Positions 51,424 to 61,188 are shown, counted from the first letter of the stretch. The stretch is DNA of 64,000 bases from Halobacillus sp. Nhm2S1 (GCF_019599545.1 NZ_JAIEZV010000002.1:496001-560000); one strand, 5' to 3'. The notes: generated by a model not told the origin, from the letters alone. Numbers and translations are program-made.

Positions 51424-54400
51424 TTATTCTTTTTGGGCTCTCTTTCGGAAGAAGCCGGTGATTTTGTTGGATAGGTCGTCAAAGTATGTGTAGACGACTG
51501 GAATGAGCACCAGTGTGAAGAAGCTCGATACGGTCAGACCGAAGATGATGGTGACCGCTAGAGGTTGTTGAGCTTCTGCTCCACGCCCAATGCCGATGGC
51601 TAACGGGACCATGCCGAGTACGGTCGTCAAAGTCGTCATCAGGATTGGACGCAGACGGTTAGGTCCTGCCTCTAAAATGGCTTCATAACGATCGTACGAT
51701 TTCCGTCTAAGGATGTTGATGTAATCGACCAATACAATGGCGTTGTTTACGACAATCCCCGCCAGCATAATGATTCCAACAAAGGCTGGTAAGCTGAAAG
51801 GCAAGCCCGTTATAAATAAACCGCCTGAAATTCCGATAATGGTGGCCGGTAAAGAAAACATGATAATAAATGGGAACAAAAAGTTCTCAAATTGAATCGC
51901 CATGACGGCATAGACGAGGAAGATTGAGAAAATCAAGGCAAGAGACAAGTCTCCGAAAGCTTCCTGCATATCCTGCGCCTGTCCTCCTATTGTGTAGGAG
52001 TAGCCATCAGGAAAATTAAGGCGTTCGAGTTCTGCCCTTACTTCTTCCGTCGCGGTGCCTAGATCAATATTAGAAATTTCCGCTTCCACATTCACTTGTG
52101 GCTGTTGATTTTGACGGAGTAAAGACACAGGTCCTTGAACCTGGTTCAACTCCGCAATAGTCGCAAGTGGAATGAGTGACCCATTTGGTGTCTGGACCGA
52201 CATCCCTTCTAAATCTGCAATGGTCTGACGCTCGTCTTCAGGAAGAATAAAGCGGACATCGATTTCATCCGTCCCATTTCGATATCGCGTCGCCACCTGA
52301 CCATTGAAGCCGATCTGTACCTGGCTGATGACTTGTTGTTCCGTCAGACCATATTGCGAGGCTTTATCCTGGTTCACTTCAATCTGCATTTCAGGACGGC
52401 CTTCATCCGTTGAGGACGTAGCATTTTGTACCCCGTCGATCTCATTCATCAAATAAGCGACTTGGCCAGCAAGCTCATCCAATACTTCATATTCCCCACC
52501 ATTAATTTGCACTTGCAATGGTGCTCCCGTCCCGAGACCTGCATCCAACTCACTCACTTCTATTTCAGCACCTGGGATGCCCGCGAGTGAATCACTCAAT
52601 TCTTCCATAACGGTTTGGGTCGTTTTTTCCCGCTGGGAAGGTTCGACAAGCTGAATCGTATAGGAAGCAAAGTCAGAGGAGCCGTTACCTATACTTCCCA
52701 TTGATCCTCCCCCAATAGAAAGGTAGCTCACATCTATGATTTCACTATAGTTCTCTATCTCTGCGTCAATTTCTTCTGTAAGAGCTTCCGTTTCCTCAAG
52801 AGATGTCCCTTCAGGCATGTTTACTCGAACTTCGACCTGTCCTTGATCGGAAGGGGGAATGAACTCTGTTCCAATCAAAGGGATGAGAGCTACACTTCCT
52901 GCAATGAGGGCGAAGGTAATCGCAATCGTTGTTTTCCTGAATTTCAATACCCACCTTAACATCGAGCGGTAGCCATCATTCACTTTTTCTAAAAAGCGGT
53001 CAAACCAGTACCGTCGTCCTTCTTCTTTCAAAGATTTTGTTAAAAGTTTCGAAGACAGCATGGGAATCAAAGTTACAGAAACCGCTAAGGAAGCAATGAG
53101 TGCAAACATGATCGTCAACGCAAGCGGGGTGAATAATTCAGATGCGATGCCCTCAACGAATATGATTGGTAAAAAGACGACGAGTGTCGTTGTCGCTGAT
53201 GCCACAACTGCGGGTGCAAGCTCGGAGGCTCCTTGTTTAGCCGCTTCCACCATGGAATAACCCCGCTGGCGATAACTGACGATGTTCTCCAAGATGACGA
53301 TGGAACTGTCGACCATCATCCCTATTCCGAGGGCAAGTCCCCCCATTGTAAGCACGTTTAACGTCTCACCTGTGAAATACATCAAGGTAAACGTTGATAT
53401 GATTGCAATCGGGATCGACAACCCAATTACGAGCGTCGCGCGCACACTTTTCAAAAACAGAAGCAAGACTAAGACGGAAAAAATACCGCCGAGGATGATG
53501 TTCAATACGACGCTGTTGATCGATATTTTAATGAACTCGGATGTATCTAAAACGATGCTTGTTCCCACACCTTCGGGCAGGTCTGATTTCAGCTCATCCA
53601 TCGCTTCCCGGACGTTATCAGCGGTTTCAACGGTGTTGGCATCCGTCTTCTTCAGAATGGAAAGCACAACAGAAGACGAACCATTCACCTTGCTGATGGT
53701 GTTGGAATTGGTAAGCGTTTCGTTCACCTCAGCAATTTGACCAAGCGTCACTTGCGCCCCTGTCGGAGATTGAATCCTTGTTTCTCTCACATCTTCCACT
53801 GAGTTGAATTCCCCATCAATCCGGATTTGCAAGTCCTTCTGCCCTTTCTCGATGGTTCCAGCTGAGGCTGATTGATTGGCCGCATTCAGCGCCTGAATCA
53901 ACGTTTGAGAATCCAAGCCGTATGTAGCCATCTGAGCACGATCGACGAGGACTTGGACTTCTTTTGTCTGTCCGCCTTCAATGCTGACTGAGGCGACTCC
54001 TTCCTGCCTTTCAAGAAAAGGAACCAGCCGGTTTTCTGCTATTTTCTGGAGCTCATCCGGCGTATCGCCTGACAGGCCGACCGTCATGATCGGCAGCTGT
54101 TGCGGATCAAAACGGAGAACACTTGGATCTGATGCTCCTTCTGGTAAAAGCCCTGTCACTTGATCCACGTTTTCCCTCACTTGTAAGAGTGTGCTGTCAA
54201 GGTCCACACCTGTATTGAACTGCATAAGAACGAGTGACGCCCCAGCCTGTGATTGAGACTGGAGCACCTCGAGCCCTTCAATACTACTGACAGAAGATTC
54301 CACAGGCCTGCTGACAAGTTTCTCAACCTCTTGAGGTGCCGCGCCTTCATAGGAAGTCGACACAACGGCAATAGGCAGGTCAATTTCAGGATATAAATCA

Positions 54401-54501
54401 ATCGTCAAACTCCGAAGTGATACAAACCCAAGACCAAGGATCGCAGCAACGATCATGATGACTCCGACAGGTCTTTTGACGGAAAGGTTCACAAGCTTCA
54501 T
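51424..54501 (-). CDS. RND efflux permease (SwrC-like, HAE1 type)
   Basis: Proton-driven efflux pump of 1025 residues with the RND layout: segment 1 (about 11-30), a large extracellular loop, segments 2-7, a second large loop (about 540-840) and segments 8-12. Family stretches are [24 protein letters not shown]-like at the start, [14 protein letters not shown] (about 395) with the essential TM4 acidic region, and [17 protein letters not shown] near 940. It is close in size and type to SwrC/YerP of Bacillus subtilis (surfactin resistance and swarming). It overlaps the adaptor stop codon. Confidence 0.92.
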   Translation of the reverse strand: MKLVNLSVKRPVGVIMIVAAILGLGFVSLRSLTIDLYPEIDLPIAVVSTSYEGAAPQEVEKLVSRPVESSVSSIEGLEVLQSQSQAGASLVLMQFNTGVDLDSTLLQVRENVDQVTGLLPEGASDPSVLRFDPQQLPIMTVGLSGDTPDELQKIAENRLVPFLERQEGVASVSIEGGQTKEVQVLVDRAQMATYGLDSQTLIQALNAANQSASAGTIEKGQKDLQIRIDGEFNSVEDVRETRIQSPTGAQVTLGQIAEVNETLTNSNTISKVNGSSSVVLSILKKTDANTVETADNVREAMDELKSDLPEGVGTSIVLDTSEFIKISINSVVLNIILGGIFSVLVLLLFLKSVRATLVIGLSIPIAIISTFTLMYFTGETLNVLTMGGLALGIGMMVDSSIVILENIVSYRQRGYSMVEAAKQGASELAPAVVASATTTLVVFLPIIFVEGIASELFTPLALTIMFALIASLAVSVTLIPMLSSKLLTKSLKEEGRRYWFDRFLEKVNDGYRSMLRWVLKFRKTTIAITFALIAGSVALIPLIGTEFIPPSDQGQVEVRVNMPEGTSLEETEALTEEIDAEIENYSEIIDVSYLSIGGGSMGSIGNGSSDFASYTIQLVEPSQREKTTQTVMEELSDSLAGIPGAEIEVSELDAGLGTGAPLQVQINGGEYEVLDELAGQVAYLMNEIDGVQNATSSTDEGRPEMQIEVNQDKASQYGLTEQQVISQVQIGFNGQVATRYRNGTDEIDVRFILPEDERQTIADLEGMSVQTPNGSLIPLATIAELNQVQGPVSLLRQNQQPQVNVEAEISNIDLGTATEEVRAELERLNFPDGYSYTIGGQAQDMQEAFGDLSLALIFSIFLVYAVMAIQFENFLFPFIIMFSLPATIIGISGGLFITGLPFSLPAFVGIIMLAGIVVNNAIVLVDYINILRRKSYDRYEAILEAGPNRLRPILMTTLTTVLGMVPLAIGIGRGAEAQQPLAVTIIFGLTVSSFFTLVLIPVVYTYFDDLSNKITGFFRKRAQKE

Positions 54502-55835
54502 CAGGAATCCTCCTCCATGATGGTGACTTGATCCCCGTCTGACAAGGTCAGCTGCCCTGTCGTAATCACCGTCGCATCTTCAGGAAGGTTTCCGGACACC
54601 GCTGTGAAATCCGACTGAGATTCTAAAACGGAAACGAGAACCTGGACGGCTTCTTCATCCACTACCTGATAAACGAATGTTTCATCATTCTGTTCTACAA
54701 GACTGTCTGTCGGGACAATAAGCGTATTTTCCACCACATTTTCAGGAAGTAAAAAAGTGGCCATCATCCCTGGTTTAATTTTTTCGTCCCCATTCCCTAC
54801 CGTTGCTTCAACGGGGTATAGGCCAGTATCATCAGGTACGGAAGAGACGTAACTGACGGTTGAGGTGACCTGCTCTTCCAGGGAAGGAAGGTCGACGGTC
54901 AGTTCCGCTCCTTTTTCAAAAAGAGTGAGTTGATCAGCGGTGACAGAAGCTGTAATCGTCATGGGATCCAGGCTGACGATGGTGGCAAGTGGCTGTTGAT
55001 TGCTTACCATATCCCCTTCACTTGCATTCAATGTCGACACTTCGCCTGACGTAGGGGCGGTGATCGCTTCATTCTCGGCTTGCTCCTGAGCCTGGTTCAA
55101 TTGAACATTGGCTTGTTCCACCTGAAGCTCCGCCTGCTCGACGGCTACACGGGCCTGCTCCAATTGTTGTTCCGCTTGATCGACTTGCGCCTCTGCTTGT
55201 GCTACTGCGGACGAAGACTGAGGCTGCTTCCCTTGTAACTGCTGGTATTGAGCATACGCTTGATCTGCGCGGTTCTTCGCTTGTTGATAGAGCGCATCGG
55301 GGATCGTGCCTTCATCAGCCAATTTTTTTGTTTCATCAGCCAGTTGCTTCGCTTGTTCGTACTGTTGCTTGGCTGCTTCCGCTGCCTGAGCCGTTTGACT
55401 AGCCTGCGACTGCGAGGCCTGTTCAGCAAGGTCGACCTGCTCCTTTGCATTTTCAACACCTTCCGCCGCCTGCTCTTTGGATACTTGAGCATTTTCAAGC
55501 TGCGTTTGTGCTTGCCGGAGGGCGATTTGCTGCAATTCTACCTGATTATCTACATTGCCTCCTGGACGTACGACGGCTATAGTTTCTCCTTTTTCTACTC
55601 TGTCCCCTTTAGCAACATTCAAAGTCGCTAATTCTCCTGGGGTTTCAGGCAGGACAGGTGAAGTGTCGGCAGCGGTCGCACGGGCCACCAGTTTACGTTC
55701 CACAACAAAATCCTCTTTTTTCACGGACTCCACCTTGACCGGCGTGATCCGTTCCTCTATTTCCTCATTGGTTTCTTCCTGGTTACAAGCGGTTACAAAG
55801 AAGAGCACCATGAACATGAAAATCAACCGTTTCAT
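54501..55835 (-). CDS. RND efflux membrane-fusion adaptor lipoprotein
   Basis: Adaptor subunit of 444 residues for the RND pump. A lipoprotein signal ends in V-T-A-C (Cys17). The lipoyl half-motifs flank a very long Gln/Ala-rich coiled coil (about 100-255), longer than usual; the barrel-sandwich and beta-barrel parts follow (ITAPTSGEVSTLNASEGDMVSNQQPLATI). In a Gram-positive cell it presumably guides substrates across the wall zone. The stop codon overlaps the permease start (TGATG), so the pair is translationally coupled. Confidence 0.9.
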   Translation of the reverse strand: MKRLIFMFMVLFFVTACNQEETNEEIEERITPVKVESVKKEDFVVERKLVARATAADTSPVLPETPGELATLNVAKGDRVEKGETIAVVRPGGNVDNQVELQQIALRQAQTQLENAQVSKEQAAEGVENAKEQVDLAEQASQSQASQTAQAAEAAKQQYEQAKQLADETKKLADEGTIPDALYQQAKNRADQAYAQYQQLQGKQPQSSSAVAQAEAQVDQAEQQLEQARVAVEQAELQVEQANVQLNQAQEQAENEAITAPTSGEVSTLNASEGDMVSNQQPLATIVSLDPMTITASVTADQLTLFEKGAELTVDLPSLEEQVTSTVSYVSSVPDDTGLYPVEATVGNGDEKIKPGMMATFLLPENVVENTLIVPTDSLVEQNDETFVYQVVDEEAVQVLVSVLESQSDFTAVSGNLPEDATVITTGQLTLSDGDQVTIMEEDS

Positions 55836-55976
55836 CTAAGACTTCCTCTCCATATCAGACTCTCGTAAATCTCCCGAACTGTTATCTATAACCTTCTTTA
55901 TTTTTCCCCTCAACCGGTGAGAGGATACCCATTCAGACGTACTGACCATGTAGTCATAATTACGATTAATGTTACT

Positions 55977-55988
55977 AAATCGCGATTT
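55977..55988. promoter_or_regulatory. Palindromic candidate operator of the efflux operon
   Basis: aaatcgcgattt is a perfect 12-bp palindrome, flanked by ttac-t on one side and gtaa on the other. A promoter-like pair (minus strand TTGCAT, 17 bases, TAACAT) brackets it. Confidence 0.45.
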
Positions 55989-56126
55989 GTAATGCAACTT
56001 GTAGTATTCCTTCGAAAATGACAAAATTGTGACTAATTTTGGAAGTCAACCACTTTCATACCTGGCACCGCTCTATAGTAATTCTTCCTACACTGAACCG
56101 GGTACGAATAAAAAAATGCACAAAAA

Positions 56127-56154
56127 AGCTGAACCTGTTGAATCAGGTTCAGCT
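56127..56154 (-). terminator. Terminator after the 206-residue gene
   Basis: agctgaacctg / caggttcagct with a 6-base loop, followed by ttttttg on the minus strand. Confidence 0.85.
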
Positions 56155-56163
56155 TTCTATTTT

Positions 56164-56784
56164 TTACTGCAGGTTATTACCAAGCTGGGCAACAATTAAG
56201 TCCAGCTTCTTGACTTTCGGGAGCTCGTAGCCGGGGAAACGTTCGTCAAAGTGAGCAAAAGCAGGGGCTAATGCTTCATCTTCAAGGAGTTCCTCATAAG
56301 TTCGGAACGTATGTTGGTACTGTCCTATATAACGCTTCATCTTCTTATCAAAGCCTGATAAGTGATAGGTGGATGAGTAATCGAAGGCTTTGACAATATC
56401 ACTATCGTACGTTGGGAAACTCGGGTTAATGGTATGCAGCATAGAAGCAGCTAATGGAAATTGCATGGTCGGGTTTCCTTTGTGATTTTTCACCTCGTAA
56501 AGACTTTTCGTAATGTGGACGATGTTCGGGCGTTCATATCCACGTTGCTCTTCCATGAGTTTGAAATAATACGTTTCAAACTCTTTCGTCAAACTTGGAT
56601 TGTCGAGACGGAAAAAGTGCCGAAAGATGAATTGATAGAGCGTGTCGTCAGGTACATAAGTATCCTGAAAGACCGTATGAAGATAGAGATACACGTCCAA
56701 TTTTTCGAGTGGGATCCGGTTCACCACTTTTTCATAGTCTTCCAAGATCAAATCTTTCAGGTCGTTTGCCGTTCTGTATTTCAT
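56164..56784 (-). CDS. Uncharacterised protein of 206 residues
   Basis: Soluble, helix-rich protein with no signal or membrane segment. The middle stretch PTMQFPLAASMLHTINPSFPTYDSDIVKAF (about 110-140) recalls the helical S-K-L-L-H-x-x-x-P-x-x-x-P-x-x-D-S segment seen in helix-hairpin-helix glycosylase-fold proteins, but no catalytic Lys/Asp pattern is clear. The ATG at 56784 follows gaggtg; a TTG one codon upstream is possible. No neighbour suggests a role. Confidence 0.55.
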   Translation of the reverse strand: MKYRTANDLKDLILEDYEKVVNRIPLEKLDVYLYLHTVFQDTYVPDDTLYQFIFRHFFRLDNPSLTKEFETYYFKLMEEQRGYERPNIVHITKSLYEVKNHKGNPTMQFPLAASMLHTINPSFPTYDSDIVKAFDYSSTYHLSGFDKKMKRYIGQYQHTFRTYEELLEDEALAPAFAHFDERFPGYELPKVKKLDLIVAQLGNNLQ

Positions 56785-56993
56785 CAATAATCACCTCTAT
56801 TCGCTTATTCCACACATGAGAAACCTGAAAACGCCTGATTGTAAATTTTTAATGAATATTTCTATTTCCATTTTACATAAGATTCTAACGTTTTCCAAAG
56901 GTTTTCAAACTTCCGGACTGAGATATCGTTCGTGCGCAATCTCGCTTTAGTTTATCAAGAACCAACCGATGGTATAAGAAAAGGAGGGATAAG

Positions 56994-57173
56994 ATGGACA
57001 TCGCGGCACTATCCATGGCTATGAGTACGACAAGCCTGAAACAACAATCCAGTCTAGCTTTAATGGATAAAGTAAAAGGAGATGCAGAAGAAAAAGGGAA
57101 CCAAATGGTTGAAATGCTTAAACAATCCGTTCCTCACCCTGATCTCGGTAACCGGCTTAATTTGAGAGGATAA
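56994..57173 (+). CDS. YjfB family putative motility protein
   Basis: A 59-residue protein (MDIAALSMAMSTTSLKQQSS start) with the YjfB-family layout: D-(I/V)-A-A-L-S-M at the N-terminus, a Q/S-rich helix, then a charged helix ending in HPDLGNRLNLRG. In Bacillus this family is linked to the flagellar regulon. It has a strong ribosome site (aaggaggg) and its own terminator. Confidence 0.8.
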   Translation: MDIAALSMAMSTTSLKQQSSLALMDKVKGDAEEKGNQMVEMLKQSVPHPDLGNRLNLRG

Positions 57174-57178
57174 AAAGG

Positions 57179-57213
57179 GAGAGACAGTAGAGACCTCTTA
57201 CTGTCTCTCTTTA
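57179..57213 (+). terminator. Terminator after the YjfB-like gene
   Basis: agagacagta / tactgtctct with a central loop, followed by ctttaa. Confidence 0.75.
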
Positions 57214-57217
57214 AGGG

Positions 57218-57394
57218 GTGGTTTACATCGGACAACGCCTGGCTATGAGTGGTTTCATTTTATTTATGGTTGGAATAGGCTTCTATCTTCTCCAACCCCT
57301 CTATGTTTTAAGGTTTCTCATCCCAGTCTTTACAATTGGGGGAGTATGTATGGTAGCCATTTCCACCTTTCTTTCCATGAAAAAAAGCCGCTGA
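57218..57394 (+). CDS. Small membrane protein with two segments
   Basis: A 58-residue frame (VYIGQRLAMSGFILFMVGIG start) with two membrane segments and a basic end (SMKKSR). The start is unclear: GTG at 57218 overlaps the ribosome site aagg, and the ATG at 57245 has only a weak one. The stop codon lies in the loop of the following terminator. No family recognised; it could be non-coding. Confidence 0.4.
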   Translation: MVYIGQRLAMSGFILFMVGIGFYLLQPLYVLRFLIPVFTIGGVCMVAISTFLSMKKSR

Positions 57395-57408
57395 AAAGGC
57401 GGCTTTCT
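57382..57408. terminator. Bidirectional terminator
   Basis: aaaagccgc / ggcggcttt with tctttt on the plus strand and aaaaaa on the other side, between the small membrane frame and the acidic lipoprotein gene. Confidence 0.75.
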
Positions 57409-57409
57409 T

Positions 57410-57700
57410 TTATTCATTATTATTTTCTTCGTCTTCTGTAGCACCATCATCTGTCATGCCGTCTTCCCCGTTCTCACCATCTGTCATATCATCTTGTTCT
57501 TTTTCTTCTTCGTTCATGTCGCCTTCTTCATCCATACCGTCTTCTCCCATGTTGTCCTCTTCGTTGTTGTTCTCTTCTTCCATATTTTCTTCTTCTTCCA
57601 TGTTGTTTTCTTCTTCTTGAGGCTCCTCTTCAGAAGCACATGCTCCTAGTAGGGATACGGCAAAAAACGCGACTAACAGTTTCATAAGTAATGCTTTCAT
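57410..57700 (-). CDS. Strongly acidic small lipoprotein
   Basis: A 96-residue predicted lipoprotein. The signal ends in L-L-G-A-C (Cys about 21) and the mature part consists almost only of Glu, Asp, Asn, Gly and Met (for example EEENNMEEEENMEEENNNEE). This is a low-complexity, highly negative chain with no domain. Such tails fit a salt-adapted cell surface or metal/cation binding, but no function is known. Ribosome site aaggaggaa. Confidence 0.7.
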   Translation of the reverse strand: MKALLMKLLVAFFAVSLLGACASEEEPQEEENNMEEEENMEEENNNEEDNMGEDGMDEEGDMNEEEKEQDDMTDGENGEDGMTDDGATEDEENNNE

Positions 57701-57811
57701 CGGTATTTCCTCCTTTTAATGATTTCCCAAACTATTATGTCCATATCCTGTAAGTTCATCCATATATATTGAAAATTTTTCTATCTCATTATTCGAATAA
57801 GACTCCCTTTA

Positions 57812-57960
57812 CTTGAAGACATAGTTTCGAGATGTTTTTGATTCGAGGGGCTCCAGGAGAAGGATCGCTTTCCATCGGGCGGGAGGCGACCTTCCTCGGA
57901 CTGCGTCCTCCAGGGCAACGAATCCGATGGCTTCTCGAGAGTGAGCCTTCTACCATTCTG
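57812..57960. repeat. Fragment related to the 532-base inverted-repeat element
   Basis: cttgaagacatagtttcgag at 57812 matches the left arm of the element at 49459 at 18 of 20 positions. Further on it shares the block cttcctcggact..gtcct. The right inverted arm is missing, so this looks like a truncated copy. Confidence 0.6.
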
Positions 57961-57968
57961 CAAGTACT

Positions 57969-57999
57969 AAAAAAGAACGCAGCGGCTGCTGCGTTCTTT
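57969..57999 (-). terminator. Terminator of fabZ
   Basis: aaaagaacgcagc / gctgcgttctttt, a G+C-rich stem with T-runs for both strands, 8 bases after the fabZ stop codon. Confidence 0.85.
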
Positions 58000-58006
58000 T
58001 TCTTGA

Positions 58007-58429
58007 TTATTTCAAAGCAAACATGATTTCCGCTTCACATGCGATTTCTCCATCGACGGAGGCTGTTGCTTTTCCTTTTCCTACAGGACCTTTCAAACGA
58101 ACGATTTCCACTTCCAATTTCAAGCGGTCACCAGGCTTTACTTGACGTTTGAAACGACATTTGTCAATTCCTGTAAAAAAGGCAAGTTTGCCCTGGTTTT
58201 CTTCCTTTTTCAGCATGGCTACAGCTCCCATTTGGGCCATCGCTTCTGTGATCAGCACCCCCGGCATGACAGGATAATCTGGGAAGTGTCCCTGGAAGAA
58301 GGGTTCGTTCATTGTCACATTTTTATATCCGACTGCGCGCTCACCTTCTACAATCTCTTCTACTTGGTCAATCAGTAGAAATGGATAACGGTGTGGTATG
58401 ATTTCTTTGATTTGTTGTATGTCTAGCAT
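58007..58429 (-). CDS. fabZ: 3-hydroxyacyl-[acyl-carrier-protein] dehydratase
   Basis: Dehydratase of fatty acid elongation, 140 residues, hot-dog fold. The catalytic His is in [16 protein letters not shown] (about 50) and the Glu in ITEAMAQ (about 64). The start [12 protein letters not shown] is typical. Its location near flhP/flhO matches the Bacillus order. Ribosome site aaaggag. Confidence 0.95.
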   Translation of the reverse strand: MLDIQQIKEIIPHRYPFLLIDQVEEIVEGERAVGYKNVTMNEPFFQGHFPDYPVMPGVLITEAMAQMGAVAMLKKEENQGKLAFFTGIDKCRFKRQVKPGDRLKLEVEIVRLKGPVGKGKATASVDGEIACEAEIMFALK

Positions 58430-58574
58430 GATCAGGCTCCTTTCCTATTCCATGCTTTCATTATAAAAGAAGCACAAGCCAGGGACAAAGTTTTTTCTGA
58501 GGTCTCGTTTCAAACTAGTGATTTAGGGAAAATATACAAGTAAGTTTACCTATTACAAAAAGGAGGCCACTGCG

Positions 58575-58721
58575 ATGCTCTGGACGATTTTAATTATTAT
58601 CCTCGTTCTATGGCTGTTAGGCTTACTTGGAGGGATTGCCGGGAATTTGATTCATATTCTTCTTGTGGTAGCTCTCGTCGTTCTCATCGTCCGTCTTGTA
58701 CAAGGGCGCGGGCGTTTATAG
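58575..58721 (+). CDS. Small lmo0937-type membrane protein
   Basis: A 48-residue hydrophobic protein with two membrane segments around a G-G-I-A-G-N-L-I-H turn and the C-terminal VRLVQGRGRL. It matches the lmo0937/DUF5670-like family of tiny membrane proteins, whose role is unknown. Ribosome site aaggagg. It is transcribed alone and has its own terminator. Confidence 0.75.
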   Translation: MLWTILIIILVLWLLGLLGGIAGNLIHILLVVALVVLIVRLVQGRGRL

Positions 58722-58727
58722 CCAAAT

Positions 58728-58764
58728 GAAAGAAACCGCTATGGAGTCCTCCATAGCGGTTTTA
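58728..58764. terminator. Bidirectional terminator
   Basis: aaccgctatgga / tccatagcggtt perfect stem with a 4-base loop and T/A runs, between the tiny membrane protein and the methyltransferase genes. Confidence 0.9.
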
Positions 58765-58765
58765 T

Positions 58766-59860
58766 TTATGAACTCCGTGTTAGTTCATTCGTAGAGGAAG
58801 TGCTGGTCGAAAGGGTTTGTTCACTACTTCCTGCCATTTGCGTCTGTTTCATTTCCCTAACAGGACTTGTCGGGCTCAACCAAAACGTGTACCAGGATCC
58901 TTCTTTAATAATCGGATCAAGGTCGAACATTTCATATTTGCAGTTTTGAGAGATCTCTTTCAACTCTCCCTTGTTCGGCAAGGCAAATAGGTTGGAGTGA
59001 GCGACAAAGAAGCTGTTAAATGCTGAGGAAAACGCTTCTCCATGTTCCGTTTCATTGATTGGTGTAATGACAGATATGAGTCCTTGTTTACTTACATAGG
59101 TGTGGAGGTGGTTCAATAGCCCCCTGCGGTCTTCTGGATGGATATAGTGGAAAATGTTATGCAGGAGAACAACATCCACCTTCTCGCCATCCCGAGGTTT
59201 CCACTCGCTAATGTCTCCGACTTCAAAGCTGATGTTCGGATAACCCTCTGATAAGGTACGCGCTTTTTCAATAACCTTCTGATTGATATCTACCCCAATC
59301 ATTTCGAGGTGCGGATATTCCATGGCCAGCTTCCTTAAGTAACCCCCATGGCCACAACCTAAATCTACGACAGAAGTCACTTTTTTATCTTTTATCATTC
59401 GCTTAATTTTCTTAATAGCAAAATGCTCGAGGAGTGCGGAAGTCTCTGCTACCACTTCCCCATGGCGTTCATGATTGAATTCTGCCCGTTCTTGGGATTT
59501 CATGATTTCTGGATACTTCAACAATGTTGGCAGGTGTAGTTCCATGATTTCTTTTAATAAAGCTTTGACGCCAGGGGACTGGTCGTCTCCCATCAAACTT
59601 GCACATTTTCTCTTTGATGTTCGATAGCGGTTGTTCGGACGTTTCTTCATATGCTTGACGGCCACCCCCACCTTTACCCAGGAGGCGAGAAGGTCATATG
59701 GGTAGCCCGTTTTCTCACTGATCGCTTCAACCGTCCTCGCTGTCCTGAATTCATCAAAAAGACCGAGTTCTGACCCCACATAAGCGTGCCAGCTTGGCAA
59801 AAACGATTCGTTCTTTTTCATCCATTTCCTTGCCTGCATCGCCGTTACCCATTCATTCAT
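58766..59860 (-). CDS. SAM-dependent methyltransferase
   Basis: Class I methyltransferase of 364 residues. An N-terminal winged-helix-like dimerisation region (about 1-150) precedes the SAM-binding domain with motif I VVDLGCGHGGYLRKLA (about 173-188), acidic motif II EMIGVDINQKV and motif III FEVGDISEW. This layout is that of O-methyltransferases acting on polyketide, quinone or aromatic substrates. The tail is Ser/Thr-rich. It overlaps the FAD monooxygenase gene by 4 bases (ATGA), so the two act in one pathway. Ribosome site aaaggaagg. Confidence 0.82.
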   Translation of the reverse strand: MNEWVTAMQARKWMKKNESFLPSWHAYVGSELGLFDEFRTARTVEAISEKTGYPYDLLASWVKVGVAVKHMKKRPNNRYRTSKRKCASLMGDDQSPGVKALLKEIMELHLPTLLKYPEIMKSQERAEFNHERHGEVVAETSALLEHFAIKKIKRMIKDKKVTSVVDLGCGHGGYLRKLAMEYPHLEMIGVDINQKVIEKARTLSEGYPNISFEVGDISEWKPRDGEKVDVVLLHNIFHYIHPEDRRGLLNHLHTYVSKQGLISVITPINETEHGEAFSSAFNSFFVAHSNLFALPNKGELKEISQNCKYEMFDLDPIIKEGSWYTFWLSPTSPVREMKQTQMAGSSEQTLSTSTSSTNELTRSS

Positions 59861-61188
59861 GATATCCTTCCTTTCTCGTTTCTTTTCCAAGGATAATCTT
59901 CCGCTTCAGAAAAGAGATACTGACGCTGTTTCTGATCTGATACCCTTTTTCTTCTTGGTGGAAGCATACTGCCTTGGACGGCTCTGTCCACCAAAGAGAA
60001 ATCCCATTTTCCGAGTCCTGAAATGTTCAGCATTTGTTTGACGTGAAGCTGGTCATCATCATAAATCCTTTGAACAGCTTTCATTCGGAACTTCCTCCAC
60101 CATTCATATTGGAACGAGTACACGAGAGCGGATAAGTGACTCAAGTTGAGTAAAAATTCTACGCGGGGTCTGCGAATATCTTCATAATAATGGAGGTAAT
60201 CTGTGTAGTTTTTTCCCTCTTCCTTACACCAGGCCAGAAGCTCACCTAAAACATCAGCATCCTGTATGGCAAGATTCATCCCTTCTCCTGCCATGGGATG
60301 GACGGTGTGTGCAGCGTCTCCAAGAATAGCTACATTTCCGGAATAATAACGATCGACATGGTACGTAAACGGAATCATCAGCTGAACCGTTTTCCAATCT
60401 TCAATGGTCCGAACCCCTTCGGAAAGCTCAGGTTCTAGTTCACTATAAGCTTGATAGAGAGACTCCAAGCCTTTTTCCTGAATTCTTTTATACTCGCCTG
60501 CTTTGATTAAAAATACGGTCCGTACTTCATTATCAGGGAGAGGGAATAATCCTAAAAAGCAGCTGGGTGTTGTAATGATCTTCCCTTTTGTGAATGATTC
60601 TGGCCGGGGAATAGTCACCGTCAGAAAATGGTGGTTGTAGTCCTTCCTTTTTACGTGGACATTCATCGCATCACGCGTGGGTGAGCTTCGTCCCTCTGCC
60701 CCTATGTACACTTGAGCCTGGACGTAGAATGTCTCCTTTTTACGCTTTACTTTTGCCATCCCATTTTCAAAACCCGTGAACCGGGCTCCGGGCAGGTAAT
60801 GAAAAAATTCATCATACTCCTTGCCCTTATTCCTGAGAATCTCTTTCGTTTTTTCATGCGGAACCATCAAGGCGTGATCGTAGGTGCTTGCTACACGACT
60901 GTAACTAAGCTCTGTCAGGTTGATTTCTTCAGGAGTGCTGCCACGGTTGCGTTGAACTTCCTGAAAACGGAGCTGGTCGATCACATGACCGTTCTCTTCC
61001 ACCTCGTCCAATACGCCCAACCTTTCAAGAATAGCTAATGTCTTCGGTTGCAAAAGTTCACCTTTATATACAGGAGATTCCCTTTTGAGCTGCTCCGCTA
61101 TGACCACGTGCACACCGCGGCTCGCGAGCTTCGCTGCAAGAGCAAGTCCCCCTACACCACCACCTGCAATAAATACATCTGCTCTCAT
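59857..61188 (-). CDS. FAD-dependent monooxygenase
   Basis: Group A flavoprotein hydroxylase of 443 residues. The FAD-binding GGGVGGLALAAKLASRG is at residues 9-25, the second FAD motif GDAAHTVHPMAGEGMNLAIQDA near 290, and a GAEGRSSPTR (DG-like) segment near 165. This family hydroxylates aromatic or quinone substrates. It is paired with the downstream methyltransferase, suggesting hydroxylation followed by methylation of an aromatic compound. No polyketide synthase is in the window. The pair sits within the conserved fabZ/epuA/flhP region. Ribosome site gggaggg. Confidence 0.85.
   Translation of the reverse strand: MRADVFIAGGGVGGLALAAKLASRGVHVVIAEQLKRESPVYKGELLQPKTLAILERLGVLDEVEENGHVIDQLRFQEVQRNRGSTPEEINLTELSYSRVASTYDHALMVPHEKTKEILRNKGKEYDEFFHYLPGARFTGFENGMAKVKRKKETFYVQAQVYIGAEGRSSPTRDAMNVHVKRKDYNHHFLTVTIPRPESFTKGKIITTPSCFLGLFPLPDNEVRTVFLIKAGEYKRIQEKGLESLYQAYSELEPELSEGVRTIEDWKTVQLMIPFTYHVDRYYSGNVAILGDAAHTVHPMAGEGMNLAIQDADVLGELLAWCKEEGKNYTDYLHYYEDIRRPRVEFLLNLSHLSALVYSFQYEWWRKFRMKAVQRIYDDDQLHVKQMLNISGLGKWDFSLVDRAVQGSMLPPRRKRVSDQKQRQYLFSEAEDYPWKRNEKGRIS

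Larger units (their letters stand above)
55836..56163. promoter_or_regulatory. Control region upstream of the efflux operon
   Basis: A 328-base gap holding a 12-bp perfect palindrome aaatcgcgattt (55977-55988) inside a longer near-symmetric stretch (ttac...gtaa), a plausible repressor operator for the efflux genes; a single tacctggcacc motif (56059-56069); and a hairpin terminator on its far side. Confidence 0.55.
57701..58006. other. Gap with a repeat fragment and the fabZ terminator
   Basis: A 306-base gap: first an A+T-rich promoter area for the lipoprotein gene, then a repeat fragment (57812-57960), then the terminator of fabZ. A 64-residue frame here is not a gene. Confidence 0.6.

Noticed and set aside
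56946-56972. Possible sigma-D promoter before the YjfB-like gene
   Set aside because: Only the accgatgg part resembles the -10 (gccgatat); the -35 matches 2 of 4 bases, so it is too weak to list.
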